DNA of 38,226 nucleotides, from NCBI GenBank assembly GCA_027055635.1, contig JALUMZ010000111.1, positions 1-38,226 on the forward strand, given 5' to 3'. Both the position numbers and the translations under genes were made by a program. This document shows positions 15,467-24,821 of this stretch, piece after piece. The first letter of the stretch is position 1. Every line of letters starts with the position of its first letter. This DNA comes from Campylobacteraceae bacterium (GTDB taxonomy: Bacteria > Campylobacterota > Campylobacteria > Campylobacterales > Sulfurospirillaceae). Below the pieces are notes generated by a model. That model did not search any database. It was not told where the DNA came from and saw only the letters and a list, made by a program, of their open reading frames with translations.

Positions 15467-16231
15467 ATGGATTTTAAGAAAATATTTGTATCTCACAAAG
15501 AGAGGATACTCACTTCGATAGCATTAGTATTAGTTGCTTTAGCTGTGGCAGTTATTGACAATACTCTTCTTACATGGTTGGTTTTAGGTGCTATATACCT
15601 AGTCTCTTTTTATGAAGCCATGAATCTTTTTGAGATCAAAGAAAAAAAATACCTAGTTTATGCTTTAGCTCTTTGGCTTGCCGCTTTTATATATCCAAAT
15701 CCAGACGATCTTTTTTATCTTGTTATAATTATATTTTTATCTATCATGGTTCATAAAAAAGATGTCAATTACCGTGTTTTGGCCCCGTTTTTCTACCCTA
15801 CACTATCTATGCTTTTTCTATTTGCCCTATATAAAGACTTTGGTATGGGTACGATTGTGTGGTTGGTAGTGATTGTTGCCGGAGCAGATATAGGAGCTTA
15901 TATTACAGGTAAGAGCATAGGGAAAACTCCATTTTCAAAAACATCTCCAAACAAGACTTGGGAGGGGGTGATAGGAGGTATCTTGATGGCAACTATCCTA
16001 GGCTCTATTGTCGGACTTGGAAGTGTTGAGCTAAATATCTCACTACTCGTCTCTTTTCTTGTTGCCCTATCATCTGTTTGGGGTGATCTGTTTGAGAGTT
16101 ATCTCAAGAGAGAAGCTGGTGTGAAAGATAGCGGTGCGATCTTTCCGGGTCACGGAGGTATGCTTGATAGGCTAGATGGTTATCTCTTTGGTTCTATAGT
16201 TATGACTGTACTTCTTAGGGGTCTGCTTTAG
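15467..16231 (+). CDS. cdsA: Phosphatidate cytidylyltransferase (CDP-diglyceride synthase)
   Basis: Integral membrane enzyme that makes CDP-diacylglycerol from phosphatidate and CTP for all phospholipid synthesis. The CdsA signature is intact near the C-terminus: SSVWGDLFESYLKR, then KDSG, then PGHGGMLDRLDG. About seven hydrophobic segments precede it, and the 254-residue length is normal for this group. ATG 15467 is preferred over an in-frame TTG at 15455 (GGAA lies upstream of the ATG), but the choice is not firm. The stop codon abuts the dxr ATG (TAGATG), so the two are translated in tandem, an arrangement found in many bacteria. Confidence 0.93.
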   Translation: MDFKKIFVSHKERILTSIALVLVALAVAVIDNTLLTWLVLGAIYLVSFYEAMNLFEIKEKKYLVYALALWLAAFIYPNPDDLFYLVIIIFLSIMVHKKDVNYRVLAPFFYPTLSMLFLFALYKDFGMGTIVWLVVIVAGADIGAYITGKSIGKTPFSKTSPNKTWEGVIGGILMATILGSIVGLGSVELNISLLVSFLVALSSVWGDLFESYLKREAGVKDSGAIFPGHGGMLDRLDGYLFGSIVMTVLLRGLL

Positions 16232-17305
16232 ATGATACTGCTTGGTTCTACAGGCTCTATCGGTGTCAATACACTTAAATTAGCAAAAAAATTTGCTCTA
16301 CATGTAGAGACTCTAGTCGCAGGGAAAAATATAGATCTCTTAAACAAGCAGATAGAAGAATTTCACCCAAAGTATGTCTGTGTCAGCGAAAAAGACTCAA
16401 AAAATAGAGTAAAACATGATAGAGTTTTTGTTGGAGCGGAGGGGATTTTAGAGGTTATAAGTAGAAGTCAAAGTGATTTGGTAGTAAATGCCCTTGTTGG
16501 ATTTGCAGGTTTAGCCCCCTCTATAAAAACCCAAGAATTAGGTAAAAAGTTGGCTTTAGCAAACAAAGAGTCTTTGGTTGTTGCGGGAAATTTATTGGAT
16601 ACTGATAAAATCATACCCATAGATAGTGAACATTTTGGTCTAAAGTACCTTTTAAATGGTAGAAAAGTAACATCAATGACGATAACTGCAAGTGGCGGTT
16701 CATTTCGAGATACTCCTCTTGAAAAACTCTCTCTCATGAGTGTAACCCAAGCCCTAAATCATCCAAACTGGTCTATGGGCAAAAAAATCACGATAGACAG
16801 TGCAACTATGACAAATAAAATTTTTGAGCTTTTAGAGGCAAAGTGGCTCTATGGATGTCAAAATTTAGATGCCATCATAGAGACAAAATCCATCATACAT
16901 GCCTTTGTCAACTTTATAGATGGAAGTACAACGGCACACTTTGCAAATGCAGATATGCAACTTCCTATCTCCTTTGCACTCAAGGGAAATATCGAAGAGG
17001 AGATATTGCCACATGTAAACTTATTGGAAGTTGGAAATTTAGAATTTAGAGAGATACAAGAGGCAAGATACCCTATGTGGGAGTTGAGAGAAGATATACT
17101 TAAAAACCCTCAACTTGGAGTTGTGTTAAATGCTGCAAATGAAATCAGTGTAGCAAAATTTTTGAATAACGAGATAAATATACTCGATATTGCAAAGATA
17201 AATAAAAAAGCATACAGGTATTTTGAGAGTGTCAGGCCTGTAAATTTGGATGATATTTTTGAAATAGATAAAGAAGTAAGAAAATTTTCTAAAGGAGATT
17301 TATGA
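16232..17305 (+). CDS. dxr: 1-deoxy-D-xylulose 5-phosphate reductoisomerase
   Basis: Second enzyme of the methylerythritol-phosphate isoprenoid pathway: isomerises and reduces DXP to MEP using NADPH and a divalent metal. The N-terminal LLGSTGSIG forms the NADPH loop. LALANKESLV, SEHFGL, ASGGSFRDTP, HPNWSMGKKITIDSATMTNK and LEAKWLYG mark the metal and substrate site. The 357-residue length is slightly short of the about 398 of E. coli but normal for this phylum. It begins directly after the cdsA stop and ends in a 4-base ATGA overlap with the permease. Confidence 0.95.
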   Translation: MILLGSTGSIGVNTLKLAKKFALHVETLVAGKNIDLLNKQIEEFHPKYVCVSEKDSKNRVKHDRVFVGAEGILEVISRSQSDLVVNALVGFAGLAPSIKTQELGKKLALANKESLVVAGNLLDTDKIIPIDSEHFGLKYLLNGRKVTSMTITASGGSFRDTPLEKLSLMSVTQALNHPNWSMGKKITIDSATMTNKIFELLEAKWLYGCQNLDAIIETKSIIHAFVNFIDGSTTAHFANADMQLPISFALKGNIEEEILPHVNLLEVGNLEFREIQEARYPMWELREDILKNPQLGVVLNAANEISVAKFLNNEINILDIAKINKKAYRYFESVRPVNLDDIFEIDKEVRKFSKGDL

Positions 17306-18549
17306 GTAAAACAGACTATAATTTTCGTCTAAGAGACAGCGTAGTTGGTTTGCAGTTTTTGTTTGTAGCATTTGGTGCTTTGGTTCTCGTTCCGATTTTG
17401 ACAGGACTTGATCCTAATGTTGCTCTTTTTACAGCGGGTTTGGGAACGCTTTTGTTTCAGGTTATCAATAGAAAAACCGTACCCCCTATCTTTTTGGCTT
17501 CCTCGTTTGCCTTTATAGCGCCCATCATATATGGCGTAAAAACATGGGGGATTGCGGGAACTATGTCAGGACTTGCTGCAGCTGGACTTTTGTATGTGGT
17601 TTTGAGTTTTGCTATAAGAATTTATGGCTCAAACTTTATACACAAGCTTTTGCCGGCAGTTGTGGTCGGACCTGTCATCATGACGATTGGTTTGATACTC
17701 TCCCCGGTGGCAGTTCATATGGCGATGGGTCAAACAGGTGATGGATCTGCTGTTTTAGTTCCATTTGATAAAGCCATAGTTATATCTATGATTTCATTGG
17801 CAACTACTCTTCTAGTCTCTTTGCTTGGCAAAGGTGTATTTAGATTACTGCCTATTCTATCAGGAATTGTGGTTGGATATATAGTCTCCTTGATGTACGG
17901 AATAGTGAGTTTTGATGCTGTTTCAAAAGCTGCTTGGTTTACTATACCTCATTTTGTAGCACCGCAGCTTAATTGGCAAGCTATTATATATATAGTTCCT
18001 ATTGCCATTGCACCGGCAGTTGAGCATATCGGAGATATTTTAGCCATCAGTCGAGTAACGAAGAAAGATTATCTAAAGGAGCCCGGGTTAAAAAATACAC
18101 TCTTGGGTGATGGGTTGGCGACGAGCTTGGCTGCATGCTTTGGTGGTCCACCAAATACAACATACTCAGAAGTTACAGGAGCTGTTACTATCACAAAGGC
18201 TTATAACCCTGCCATAATGACATGGGCAGCAATTTTTGCTATTATTTTGGCATTTGTAGGGAAATTAGGTGGTCTCTTGGCAACTATACCGGTGCCTGTG
18301 ATGGGTGGAATTATGCTTTTGCTTTTTGGTATAATAGCATCTATCGGAATGGGAACGCTGATAAAAGAGAAGGCAGATTTGGAAGATCCTAGAAATATGA
18401 TCATAGTATCTATGATTTTGGTTTTTGCTATTGGAGGCTTTACATTTGATTTTGGTGGAGTTGCTTTTAGTGGTATAGGACTTGGGGCAGTTGTCGGGAT
18501 ATTTTTAAATTTAGTGTTGCCAAAGACAAAACATTTAGAAGGTTATTAG
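17302..18549 (+). CDS. Uracil/xanthine permease (NCS2 family)
   Basis: A 415-residue nucleobase transporter with about 14 hydrophobic segments. Family hallmarks are IAPAVEHIGDI, whose Glu and His contact uracil in UraA, and FGGPPNTTYSEVTGAV. This supports the uracil (UraA/PyrP) branch over the xanthine branch, but specificity is not certain. ATG 17302 overlaps the dxr stop by 4 bases. It appears to be part of the cdsA-dxr transcript, with the GGDEF/EAL gene following 10 bases after its stop. Confidence 0.87.
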   Translation: MSKTDYNFRLRDSVVGLQFLFVAFGALVLVPILTGLDPNVALFTAGLGTLLFQVINRKTVPPIFLASSFAFIAPIIYGVKTWGIAGTMSGLAAAGLLYVVLSFAIRIYGSNFIHKLLPAVVVGPVIMTIGLILSPVAVHMAMGQTGDGSAVLVPFDKAIVISMISLATTLLVSLLGKGVFRLLPILSGIVVGYIVSLMYGIVSFDAVSKAAWFTIPHFVAPQLNWQAIIYIVPIAIAPAVEHIGDILAISRVTKKDYLKEPGLKNTLLGDGLATSLAACFGGPPNTTYSEVTGAVTITKAYNPAIMTWAAIFAIILAFVGKLGGLLATIPVPVMGGIMLLLFGIIASIGMGTLIKEKADLEDPRNMIIVSMILVFAIGGFTFDFGGVAFSGIGLGAVVGIFLNLVLPKTKHLEGY

Positions 18550-18559
18550 GAGATAAAAT

Positions 18560-21442
18560 ATGAAACAATACACCAGCGGCGGACTTATAAAATTATTAAT
18601 GTTTTTATCTGTTGCTGGGTTTATTGTTATTGCGCTAGTGCTGATTTTGGTATTTAAAGATGCTTCATATGATTATTTTAATAAATCGTTATCATCTACA
18701 AAGGTAAGCTACTATAAAAAAGCAAAAATTGAGGCTCAAGATAGAGTTCAAAAACTTATAAATTTTGTAAATATATATAAAAAAACTGCAAAAGAGAGCT
18801 CAAAACAAAGAGTAAAAGATAATGTAAACTTTGCTATAAATATAATAAATAATATATACAAACAGTATTCTGATTTTCCAAAAGATATTATCATTGAAAA
18901 GATAAAAAACAGACTTAGAGATATAAGATTTTTTGAAAACAAGACAGGATACTTTTTTATATATAGTTTGAAGGGTAAATGTATATTGCTACCGATTAAA
19001 CCCGAGCTAGAGGGTAGAAATATGATAGATATGCAAGATACCAGGAAGAGATACATCGTAAAAGATAGTATAAATATTGCAAAGCATAAGGGTGAGGGAT
19101 TTTATTCGTGGTGGTGGTATAAGACAGGCAAAAACAGGATGAAAAAGAAGATAGGATATATCAAGATTTTTAAGCCTCTTGGTATATTTGTCGGTACTGC
19201 AAGATATGAAGAAGATGTTTTGGAGTATATCAAAAAAGATATAAGAACATATCTAAATGGGCTTGATATGGACGATTATAGCTATATCTTTGCTTATGAT
19301 TTTTCTGGAAATGATATCATAAATAATGGAAAACTACATAAGATTAATAAATGGAATGAGATAGTAGCAGGAGAGCATATTGTAAGGAGGGCGATAAAGG
19401 GAGCACAGGTAATTCCGAGTGGTTTTTTTATGACATATCGGACAAAGGAGAAGAGAAAGAGACTTTCATATATAAAGTTGATTCCAGAGATTAGTTGGGT
19501 TATAGGGGCAAATGTAGATACTAAAAAGGCAGACTTTATTTACGAAAAAGAGAGAGAAATATTGAAAGGTAGCTTGGATAAAACTGTGCAAAGAGCAATT
19601 TTTATCTCGAGTTTTGTTCTCGCTATTTTTATTTTTATTTTTTTATTGATCTCTATCAAAATAAAACAACTTATAAAGCAACTTGAACAGAAGATTCGCT
19701 TTAGAACAAAGCAACTCTTAGAGCAAAAAAGTGTCTTTGAGACACTTTTTAATAAATCCCATGATGGAATTTTGCTTACAAAACATAAGAAGATTATTGA
19801 TTGCAATAGATCAATGTATAGTATGTATGGCTATGGAAAGAAAGAGGATTTCATAAATATAAAAGCTTCATCTCTTTTCCCAAAATTTCAAGAAGATGGA
19901 AGAAATTCAATGGAAAAACTAGAAGAATTTATAGAAGTTGCAAGAGAAAAAGGTTTTAATGAATTTGAGTTTTTGGCAAAAAGAGTTGATGGGCAAGAGT
20001 TTTGGATAGATATAACTATAACAAAGATAATTCTTGATGGAATTTCAATAGGCTACTTTGTCTTTAAAGATATCGATAAAAGAAAAAAGATAGAAAAAGA
20101 TTTTAAGATTCAACAAGAGAAGCTCTTCTTCCAGGCAAGGCATGACTCTTTAACATCTTTACCAAATCGGATGTTGCTTATGGATAGATTACACCAAAGC
20201 ATAAAAAGAGTAGATAGAAATGGCGGAATTTTTGCTGTTGTATTTTTAGATATAGATAATTTCAAAATGATAAATGATGTTTTTGGTCATGATATAGGGG
20301 ATTTGCTATTGATTGAGATAGCTTCAATTTTAAGATCCTTTACAAGAATCACAGATATAGTCTCGAGATTTGGCGGAGATGAGTTTGTGTTGGTACTGGA
20401 TGATTTAAACAAGGTCGATGATAGCTCTAGAATTTTACAAAAAATATTGGATAGGTTTCAAGAACCTTTTATCTTGCAGGGTAATCCGTTTGATATCACT
20501 TTTAGCATGGGAGTTTCAATCTATCCAAACAGTGCAATAAACGAAGAAGATTTATTGAAATTTGCAGATATGGCTATGTATAGAGCAAAAGAGAGCGGTA
20601 AAAATAGATATCTATACTACGATGAGAGTATGAATATAGACATGTTAAATCATATCAAAATAGAGCAGGACATCAAAAGAGGTGTCAAAAATGATGAGTT
20701 TATACTCCATTTTCAACCTCAATATGAAGTAGGAACACATAAGATATTAGGTTTTGAGGCATTGGTGAGATGGCAACATCCAAAATATGGACTTACATAT
20801 CCAGACTATTTCATACAGATTGCAGAAAACAGTAATCTGATAATTCCTCTTGGAGAATTAATCTCTAAAAAAGCAATAGAGCAGATATCAAAATGGTACA
20901 AAGAGGGCTTAAATCCCGGAATTATTTCTATAAACTTCACTTCAAAACAACTTGAAAATAAGAGTTTTTTTGATGTTTTGAGTGCTTACATGCAGGAGTA
21001 TGGTTGTGAGTCTAGTTGGATAGAGGCTGAGTTGATAGAGAGATATGTGATGAGTGATACAGAGAAAACATCCAAGATATTAGAAAAATTTAAAGAGCTA
21101 GGAGTGGATGTTTCTATTGATGATTTCGGTACGGGCTACTCTTCGCTAAGCTACTTGAAACATTTGGAAATTTCTAAATTAAAGATTGATAAAGTATTTA
21201 TAGATGATATTTCAAAAGATAAGAGAGACAGAGCTATAGCAAGGAGTATAATTGATCTATCCCGTGGTTTGGATTTGAAAGTTTTAGCAGAGGGTGTTGA
21301 GACGAAAGAGCAGTACGATATACTAAAAGATATGGGTTGTGAGATTATACAAGGGTATTATTTCTCAAAACCTCTCTCTAGCGATGACGCAAGAAATTTA
21401 TTGCTAAAAAGAGGAGAAGAGACAGAGCAGCTACAAGTATAA
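18560..21442 (+). CDS. Membrane Cache-PAS-GGDEF-EAL cyclic-di-GMP signalling protein
   Basis: A 960-residue sensor protein. Order: membrane helix (about 9-31), a large periplasmic Cache-like sensor region (about 35-345, with NKTGYFFIYSLKG and GFYSWWWYKTG), second membrane helix (about 347-370), a short coiled coil, PAS (about 390-505), GGDEF (motif intact at 605-609, RFGGDEFVLV) and EAL (intact at 733-735). EAL metal and catalytic residues look complete: SINFTSKQLE, IDDFGTGYSS, LKIDK, LAEGVET, QGYYFSKPL. Either or both enzyme activities are possible. The Cache region suggests sensing a small organic ligand. The last 65 bases overlap the convergent znuB gene. Confidence 0.88.
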   Translation: MKQYTSGGLIKLLMFLSVAGFIVIALVLILVFKDASYDYFNKSLSSTKVSYYKKAKIEAQDRVQKLINFVNIYKKTAKESSKQRVKDNVNFAINIINNIYKQYSDFPKDIIIEKIKNRLRDIRFFENKTGYFFIYSLKGKCILLPIKPELEGRNMIDMQDTRKRYIVKDSINIAKHKGEGFYSWWWYKTGKNRMKKKIGYIKIFKPLGIFVGTARYEEDVLEYIKKDIRTYLNGLDMDDYSYIFAYDFSGNDIINNGKLHKINKWNEIVAGEHIVRRAIKGAQVIPSGFFMTYRTKEKRKRLSYIKLIPEISWVIGANVDTKKADFIYEKEREILKGSLDKTVQRAIFISSFVLAIFIFIFLLISIKIKQLIKQLEQKIRFRTKQLLEQKSVFETLFNKSHDGILLTKHKKIIDCNRSMYSMYGYGKKEDFINIKASSLFPKFQEDGRNSMEKLEEFIEVAREKGFNEFEFLAKRVDGQEFWIDITITKIILDGISIGYFVFKDIDKRKKIEKDFKIQQEKLFFQARHDSLTSLPNRMLLMDRLHQSIKRVDRNGGIFAVVFLDIDNFKMINDVFGHDIGDLLLIEIASILRSFTRITDIVSRFGGDEFVLVLDDLNKVDDSSRILQKILDRFQEPFILQGNPFDITFSMGVSIYPNSAINEEDLLKFADMAMYRAKESGKNRYLYYDESMNIDMLNHIKIEQDIKRGVKNDEFILHFQPQYEVGTHKILGFEALVRWQHPKYGLTYPDYFIQIAENSNLIIPLGELISKKAIEQISKWYKEGLNPGIISINFTSKQLENKSFFDVLSAYMQEYGCESSWIEAELIERYVMSDTEKTSKILEKFKELGVDVSIDDFGTGYSSLSYLKHLEISKLKIDKVFIDDISKDKRDRAIARSIIDLSRGLDLKVLAEGVETKEQYDILKDMGCEIIQGYYFSKPLSSDDARNLLLKRGEETEQLQV

Positions 21443-22184
21443 TGCTTGCGCCGGAAGTAAGATCATAGGTATATGAAAGATACAATCCCACAAGAGTAAA
21501 ACACGCAGACAAAAGAGCTGATATAGACATCATACCGCCAAGCGTAGAGGAGAGTTTCTCTGCTATATAAACAGGTATAGTTAAGAGTGCTATGACCAAG
21601 ATAAGCCCGACAATTTTGATAGATACAACAACTGTAAGAGCCGATAAAACCAAAATAAGTGTATAAAAGAACTTTACATGAACACCTCTTAGAGAGGCAT
21701 ATTCACTATCATAAGATACTGCTAGTATATCTCTATACCAAAATATAGTGATAAAGAGGATAATTAGAAGCAGTATAGATATGAAAAGTAGATCATCTCT
21801 ACTGACTGCGAGGATAGAGCCAAAAAGATAGCTCATCAAATCAACATTATATCCGGGTGTCAAATCGATGAACAGAACTCCTATAGCCATACCGACTGCC
21901 CAGATCAGACCTATAAAAGTGTCTATTCTGTTTTTTTGCTTTAGGCTGATAGAGGCCAAAATCAGAGCTGCTCCAACGGCAAACATAGATGCCCCAAAGA
22001 AGATAGGGAAGCCAAAGTATATCGCCATACCTATTCCGCCATAAGAGGTATGCGCTATACCGCCGGCTAAAAAAACCATCCGATTTACTACTATCAAAGA
22101 GCCAATGATACCGGCACAGATGCTAATCAATACCCCGGCAATCAGTGCATTTTGTATGAAGCTATATGATAGTGCCTCTAGCAT
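21378..22184 (-). CDS. znuB: Zinc/metal ABC transporter permease
   Basis: Membrane permease of an ABC-3 type metal importer, 268 residues with about eight hydrophobic segments. Family marks include RMVFLAGGIAHTSYGGIG and GLILVIALLTIPVYIAEKL. ATG 22184 has AAGGAG 5 bases upstream, and is better than the in-frame start at 22190. The start overlaps the znuC stop by 7 bases. The 3' end overlaps the GGDEF/EAL gene by 65 bases, tail to tail. Zinc is inferred from the whole operon; manganese or iron members exist in the same family. Confidence 0.88.
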   Translation of the reverse strand: MLEALSYSFIQNALIAGVLISICAGIIGSLIVVNRMVFLAGGIAHTSYGGIGMAIYFGFPIFFGASMFAVGAALILASISLKQKNRIDTFIGLIWAVGMAIGVLFIDLTPGYNVDLMSYLFGSILAVSRDDLLFISILLLIILFITIFWYRDILAVSYDSEYASLRGVHVKFFYTLILVLSALTVVVSIKIVGLILVIALLTIPVYIAEKLSSTLGGMMSISALLSACFTLVGLYLSYTYDLTSGASIILVAALSLLLFLAINFLRHR

Positions 22185-22933
22185 GAACACTCCTTTTTGG
22201 TTTTGCTTCCAAGTAAATTTAAGAGCTCTACTTCACAAAAATGCTCATCTTTGGTCTTAAATTTGTTTTGATTTGCCCCTATATCATGAAGAATCAGAGT
22301 CCTGTTTATATATGCTACTTTTGAGGCATACTCAAGTATGATTGATATGTCATGACTCACAACCACTACTGTTATATCCTTATTGAGAATCTTTAAAAGC
22401 TCATATACCTCTTTTTGTCCTTTTGCATCTATACTCGAAGTTGGTTCATCTAATAGTAATATTTGAGGATCTGTAAAGAGGGCACGAGCGATCATAACTC
22501 TTTGTCTTTGACCCCCAGAGAGGGATCCTATCTTGTTTTTTGCAAACTCTTTCATGCCCACTTTTTGGAGGACATTATAGGCTTTGGCGATTTCGTCTTT
22601 GCTGTAACCAAAAAGAACTCTTCTCTTGCTTGTGTGCCCCATCAAGACAACTTCAAAAACTCTAATAGGAAAATCAGTATTTACATTGGTATTTTGTGGT
22701 ACATATCCAATCTTCTTTAAGCATGACGAGGAGGCTTTGCCTTCTATCTCGATACTCCCTTTTTGGATCTTGTTTATGCCTAAGATTAACTTCAAAAGTG
22801 TAGATTTTCCCCCGCCGTTTGGACCGATAATGGCTAAAAAATCTTTTTTGTTTATGCTTAGATTTATATTTTCAAGCGCTCTTTGTTTTTCATAGGTAAA
22901 GTAGAGGTTTTTTATCTCAAGTATGGGGCTCAT
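22178..22933 (-). CDS. znuC: Zinc/metal ABC transporter ATP-binding protein
   Basis: ATPase of the importer, 251 residues. Walker A GPNGGGKS, Q-loop VPQNTN, signature LSGGQRQR, Walker B LLLDEPTSSID and the switch histidine in VVSHD are all present. It lacks a long C-terminal extension and ends KTKKECSC. The ATG at 22933 overlaps the znuA stop (ATGA). An in-frame start further upstream at 22975 would lie inside znuA and is unlikely. It works with ZnuB and ZnuA. Confidence 0.9.
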   Translation of the reverse strand: MSPILEIKNLYFTYEKQRALENINLSINKKDFLAIIGPNGGGKSTLLKLILGINKIQKGSIEIEGKASSSCLKKIGYVPQNTNVNTDFPIRVFEVVLMGHTSKRRVLFGYSKDEIAKAYNVLQKVGMKEFAKNKIGSLSGGQRQRVMIARALFTDPQILLLDEPTSSIDAKGQKEVYELLKILNKDITVVVVSHDISIILEYASKVAYINRTLILHDIGANQNKFKTKDEHFCEVELLNLLGSKTKKECSC

Positions 22934-23766
22934 TGTGCGATAGCTTTTGCGAAATCGATAAGATTTTCTTCCCATTTTGGATTTAGTGGAGTTACTTTTA
23001 TGACTTTTATATTTAACTCTTTTGCTAACTCTTTTGCTATTTTGTCAGAAAATTCAGGCTGGGTAAATATAGCTTTGATCTTCTCTTTTTTAGCAATTTT
23101 GATGATTTTTATCATGCTCTTTGGTTTTATGGTTTTTCCCTCTATCTCTATTGGTAGTTGAGTTAAATGATACTCATTTGCAAAGTATCCCCATGCAGGG
23201 TGAAAAACCATAAACTTACTGTTTTTTGGAGCTTTTTGGAGTATGTTTTTGATCTTTTTATCGATACTCTCTACATGTAGTATGAAATCCCTATAGTTTT
23301 TTTTATAAAAAGTACAATTTTTAGTATCCTTTTTACAAAGTGTTTTAGAGATCTCTTTGGCTATAAGTTTTATATTTTTAGGTGCTACCCAGATATGTGG
23401 ATCCAAATGCTCTTTCTTTGTGCTAGCACCTTTAAATGTAGCCATAGGCTCTTTTTTTATATCCTTACTTAAATCAACTACAAGCATATTTTTGTTTTGG
23501 TTTGTAAATCTTGGAAGCCAAGCATTTTCAAACTCTACGCCTATGGCAAAATATATATCTGCCCTAGATATATCTCTCATTTGCCTAGGTTTGGGTTCAT
23601 AAGTATGTGGTGAGTCTCCCGGCTTAACCATAACACTTACTTTTACCAAATCTTGTCCGATGGACTTTACAAAAGAGACTTCAGGCAATACACTAACTAC
23701 TATATTTAGCTTTGCATACAAAAAAGAGTTGAAAATCAGGGTTGAAAATAGTATAATCTTTAACAT
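22930..23766 (-). CDS. znuA: Zinc/metal-binding periplasmic lipocalin-like solute receptor of the ABC importer (ZnuA type)
   Basis: Periplasmic cluster A-I metal receptor, 278 residues, with a signal peptide (IILFSTLIFNSFLYA). It is not a lipocalin fold but a two-lobed solute-binding protein. Metal ligands fit ZnuA: H54 in DSPHTYEP, H124 in LDPHIW, H189 in MVFHPAWGYF, and an acidic residue in FTQPEFSDK. The His-rich loop before the second histidine is reduced to KGASTKKEHLD, so high-load zinc capture by that loop is unlikely. It heads the znuACB operon, divergent from tsaD; a 15-bp palindrome lies in the shared upstream region. Confidence 0.88.
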   Translation of the reverse strand: MLKIILFSTLIFNSFLYAKLNIVVSVLPEVSFVKSIGQDLVKVSVMVKPGDSPHTYEPKPRQMRDISRADIYFAIGVEFENAWLPRFTNQNKNMLVVDLSKDIKKEPMATFKGASTKKEHLDPHIWVAPKNIKLIAKEISKTLCKKDTKNCTFYKKNYRDFILHVESIDKKIKNILQKAPKNSKFMVFHPAWGYFANEYHLTQLPIEIEGKTIKPKSMIKIIKIAKKEKIKAIFTQPEFSDKIAKELAKELNIKVIKVTPLNPKWEENLIDFAKAIAQ

Positions 23767-23795
23767 AAGCGAATTATATTTTATATATGCTTAAA

Positions 23796-23810
23796 TGCGA
23801 CTTAGTCGCA
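23796..23810. promoter_or_regulatory. 15-bp palindrome between znuA and tsaD
   Basis: TGCGACT-T-AGTCGCA is a perfect palindrome 22 bases before the chosen tsaD start. It could be an operator serving both divergent genes or a 5' stem in the tsaD mRNA. It does not resemble the well-known Zur or Fur boxes. Confidence 0.4.
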
Positions 23811-23831
23811 TAAAATATGAAAGGTCTATTT

Positions 23832-24821
23832 TTGATTTTAAGTATAGAGAGCAGTTGTGATGATAGCTCCATAGCAGTCACTAGGATAGAGGATAAAAAA
23901 CTACTGTTTCATAAAAAGATTTCTCAAGAGTTGCTACACTCAAAGTATGGTGGAGTAGTGCCAGAGCTTGCAGCTAGACTTCATGCAACAGCACTTCCAA
24001 AGATACTCGAAGAGACAAAAGAGTACTTTAGTGAACTAAAAGCAGTAGCAGTTACAAATGCACCGGGTCTTAGCGTAACTCTTGTCGAGGGAGTGGTGAT
24101 GGCAAAGGCACTTGGTATCTCTTTGGGGCTTCCTCTTTTGCCTATCAACCATCTAAAAGGTCATATATACTCTTTGTTTATCGAAAAAGAGGAGAGGTTT
24201 CCAATGGATCTGTTGTTAGTTTCAGGAGGTCATACCCAAATCCTACATGTAGAGGGATATGATGAGGTAGAGCTCTTGGCAACTACACTAGATGACAGCT
24301 TTGGAGAGAGCTTTGATAAAGTCTCAAAGATGTTAGGATTAGGGTATCCCGGAGGTCCTGTTGTTCAAGAGTACGCAAAAAAAGGTGATATATCAAAGTT
24401 CTCTTTTACAGTGCCTTTGCAAAATTCACCAAAAGTTGCCTTTAGCTACTCCGGATTGAAAAATCAAGTCAGACTTGCCATAGAGTCACTTGAACGATTA
24501 GATGAGCAGGCAAGAGCAGACATAAGTGCTTCATTTCAGAAAACAGCAGTTGAACATCTGATACAAAAATTAAAAAAAGCCTATAAAGGTAAAAAGATAG
24601 AGAATTTTGGTGTAGTAGGAGGTGCGAGTGCAAATATCTATCTAAGGCAGAGACTTGAAGGTTTTTGTAAAGATAAAAAAGCCTCTTTACATGTAGCCGA
24701 GTTAAAATACTGCTCTGACAATGCAGCGATGATAGGCAGATGTGCCATAGATGCGTTTAAGTTGGGTAAATTTAAGAGATTTGAGGATATAGCTATATCC
24801 CCAAGAACAGTGTATGGTTAA
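23832..24821 (+). CDS. tsaD: tRNA N6-adenosine threonylcarbamoyltransferase
   Basis: TsaD transfers the threonylcarbamoyl group to A37 of ANN-decoding tRNAs (t6A). Motifs: [12 protein letters not shown] at the N-terminus, [11 protein letters not shown], the metal-binding NHLKGH with H107 and H111, [17 protein letters not shown] and a C-terminal [11 protein letters not shown] chose TTG 23832: GAAAGG (23819-23824) lies 7 bases upstream and the protein then starts MILSIESS like its relatives. The alternative ATG 23817 has no ribosome site and adds five residues. Length is 329 residues, normal for the family. Its end overlaps the convergent importer permease by 4 bases. Confidence 0.93.
   Translation: MILSIESSCDDSSIAVTRIEDKKLLFHKKISQELLHSKYGGVVPELAARLHATALPKILEETKEYFSELKAVAVTNAPGLSVTLVEGVVMAKALGISLGLPLLPINHLKGHIYSLFIEKEERFPMDLLLVSGGHTQILHVEGYDEVELLATTLDDSFGESFDKVSKMLGLGYPGGPVVQEYAKKGDISKFSFTVPLQNSPKVAFSYSGLKNQVRLAIESLERLDEQARADISASFQKTAVEHLIQKLKKAYKGKKIENFGVVGGASANIYLRQRLEGFCKDKKASLHVAELKYCSDNAAMIGRCAIDAFKLGKFKRFEDIAISPRTVYG

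Noticed and set aside
18560..21442. Degenerate, enzymatically dead GGDEF or EAL domain
   Set aside because: GGDEF and EAL motifs and the visible metal and catalytic residues are intact.
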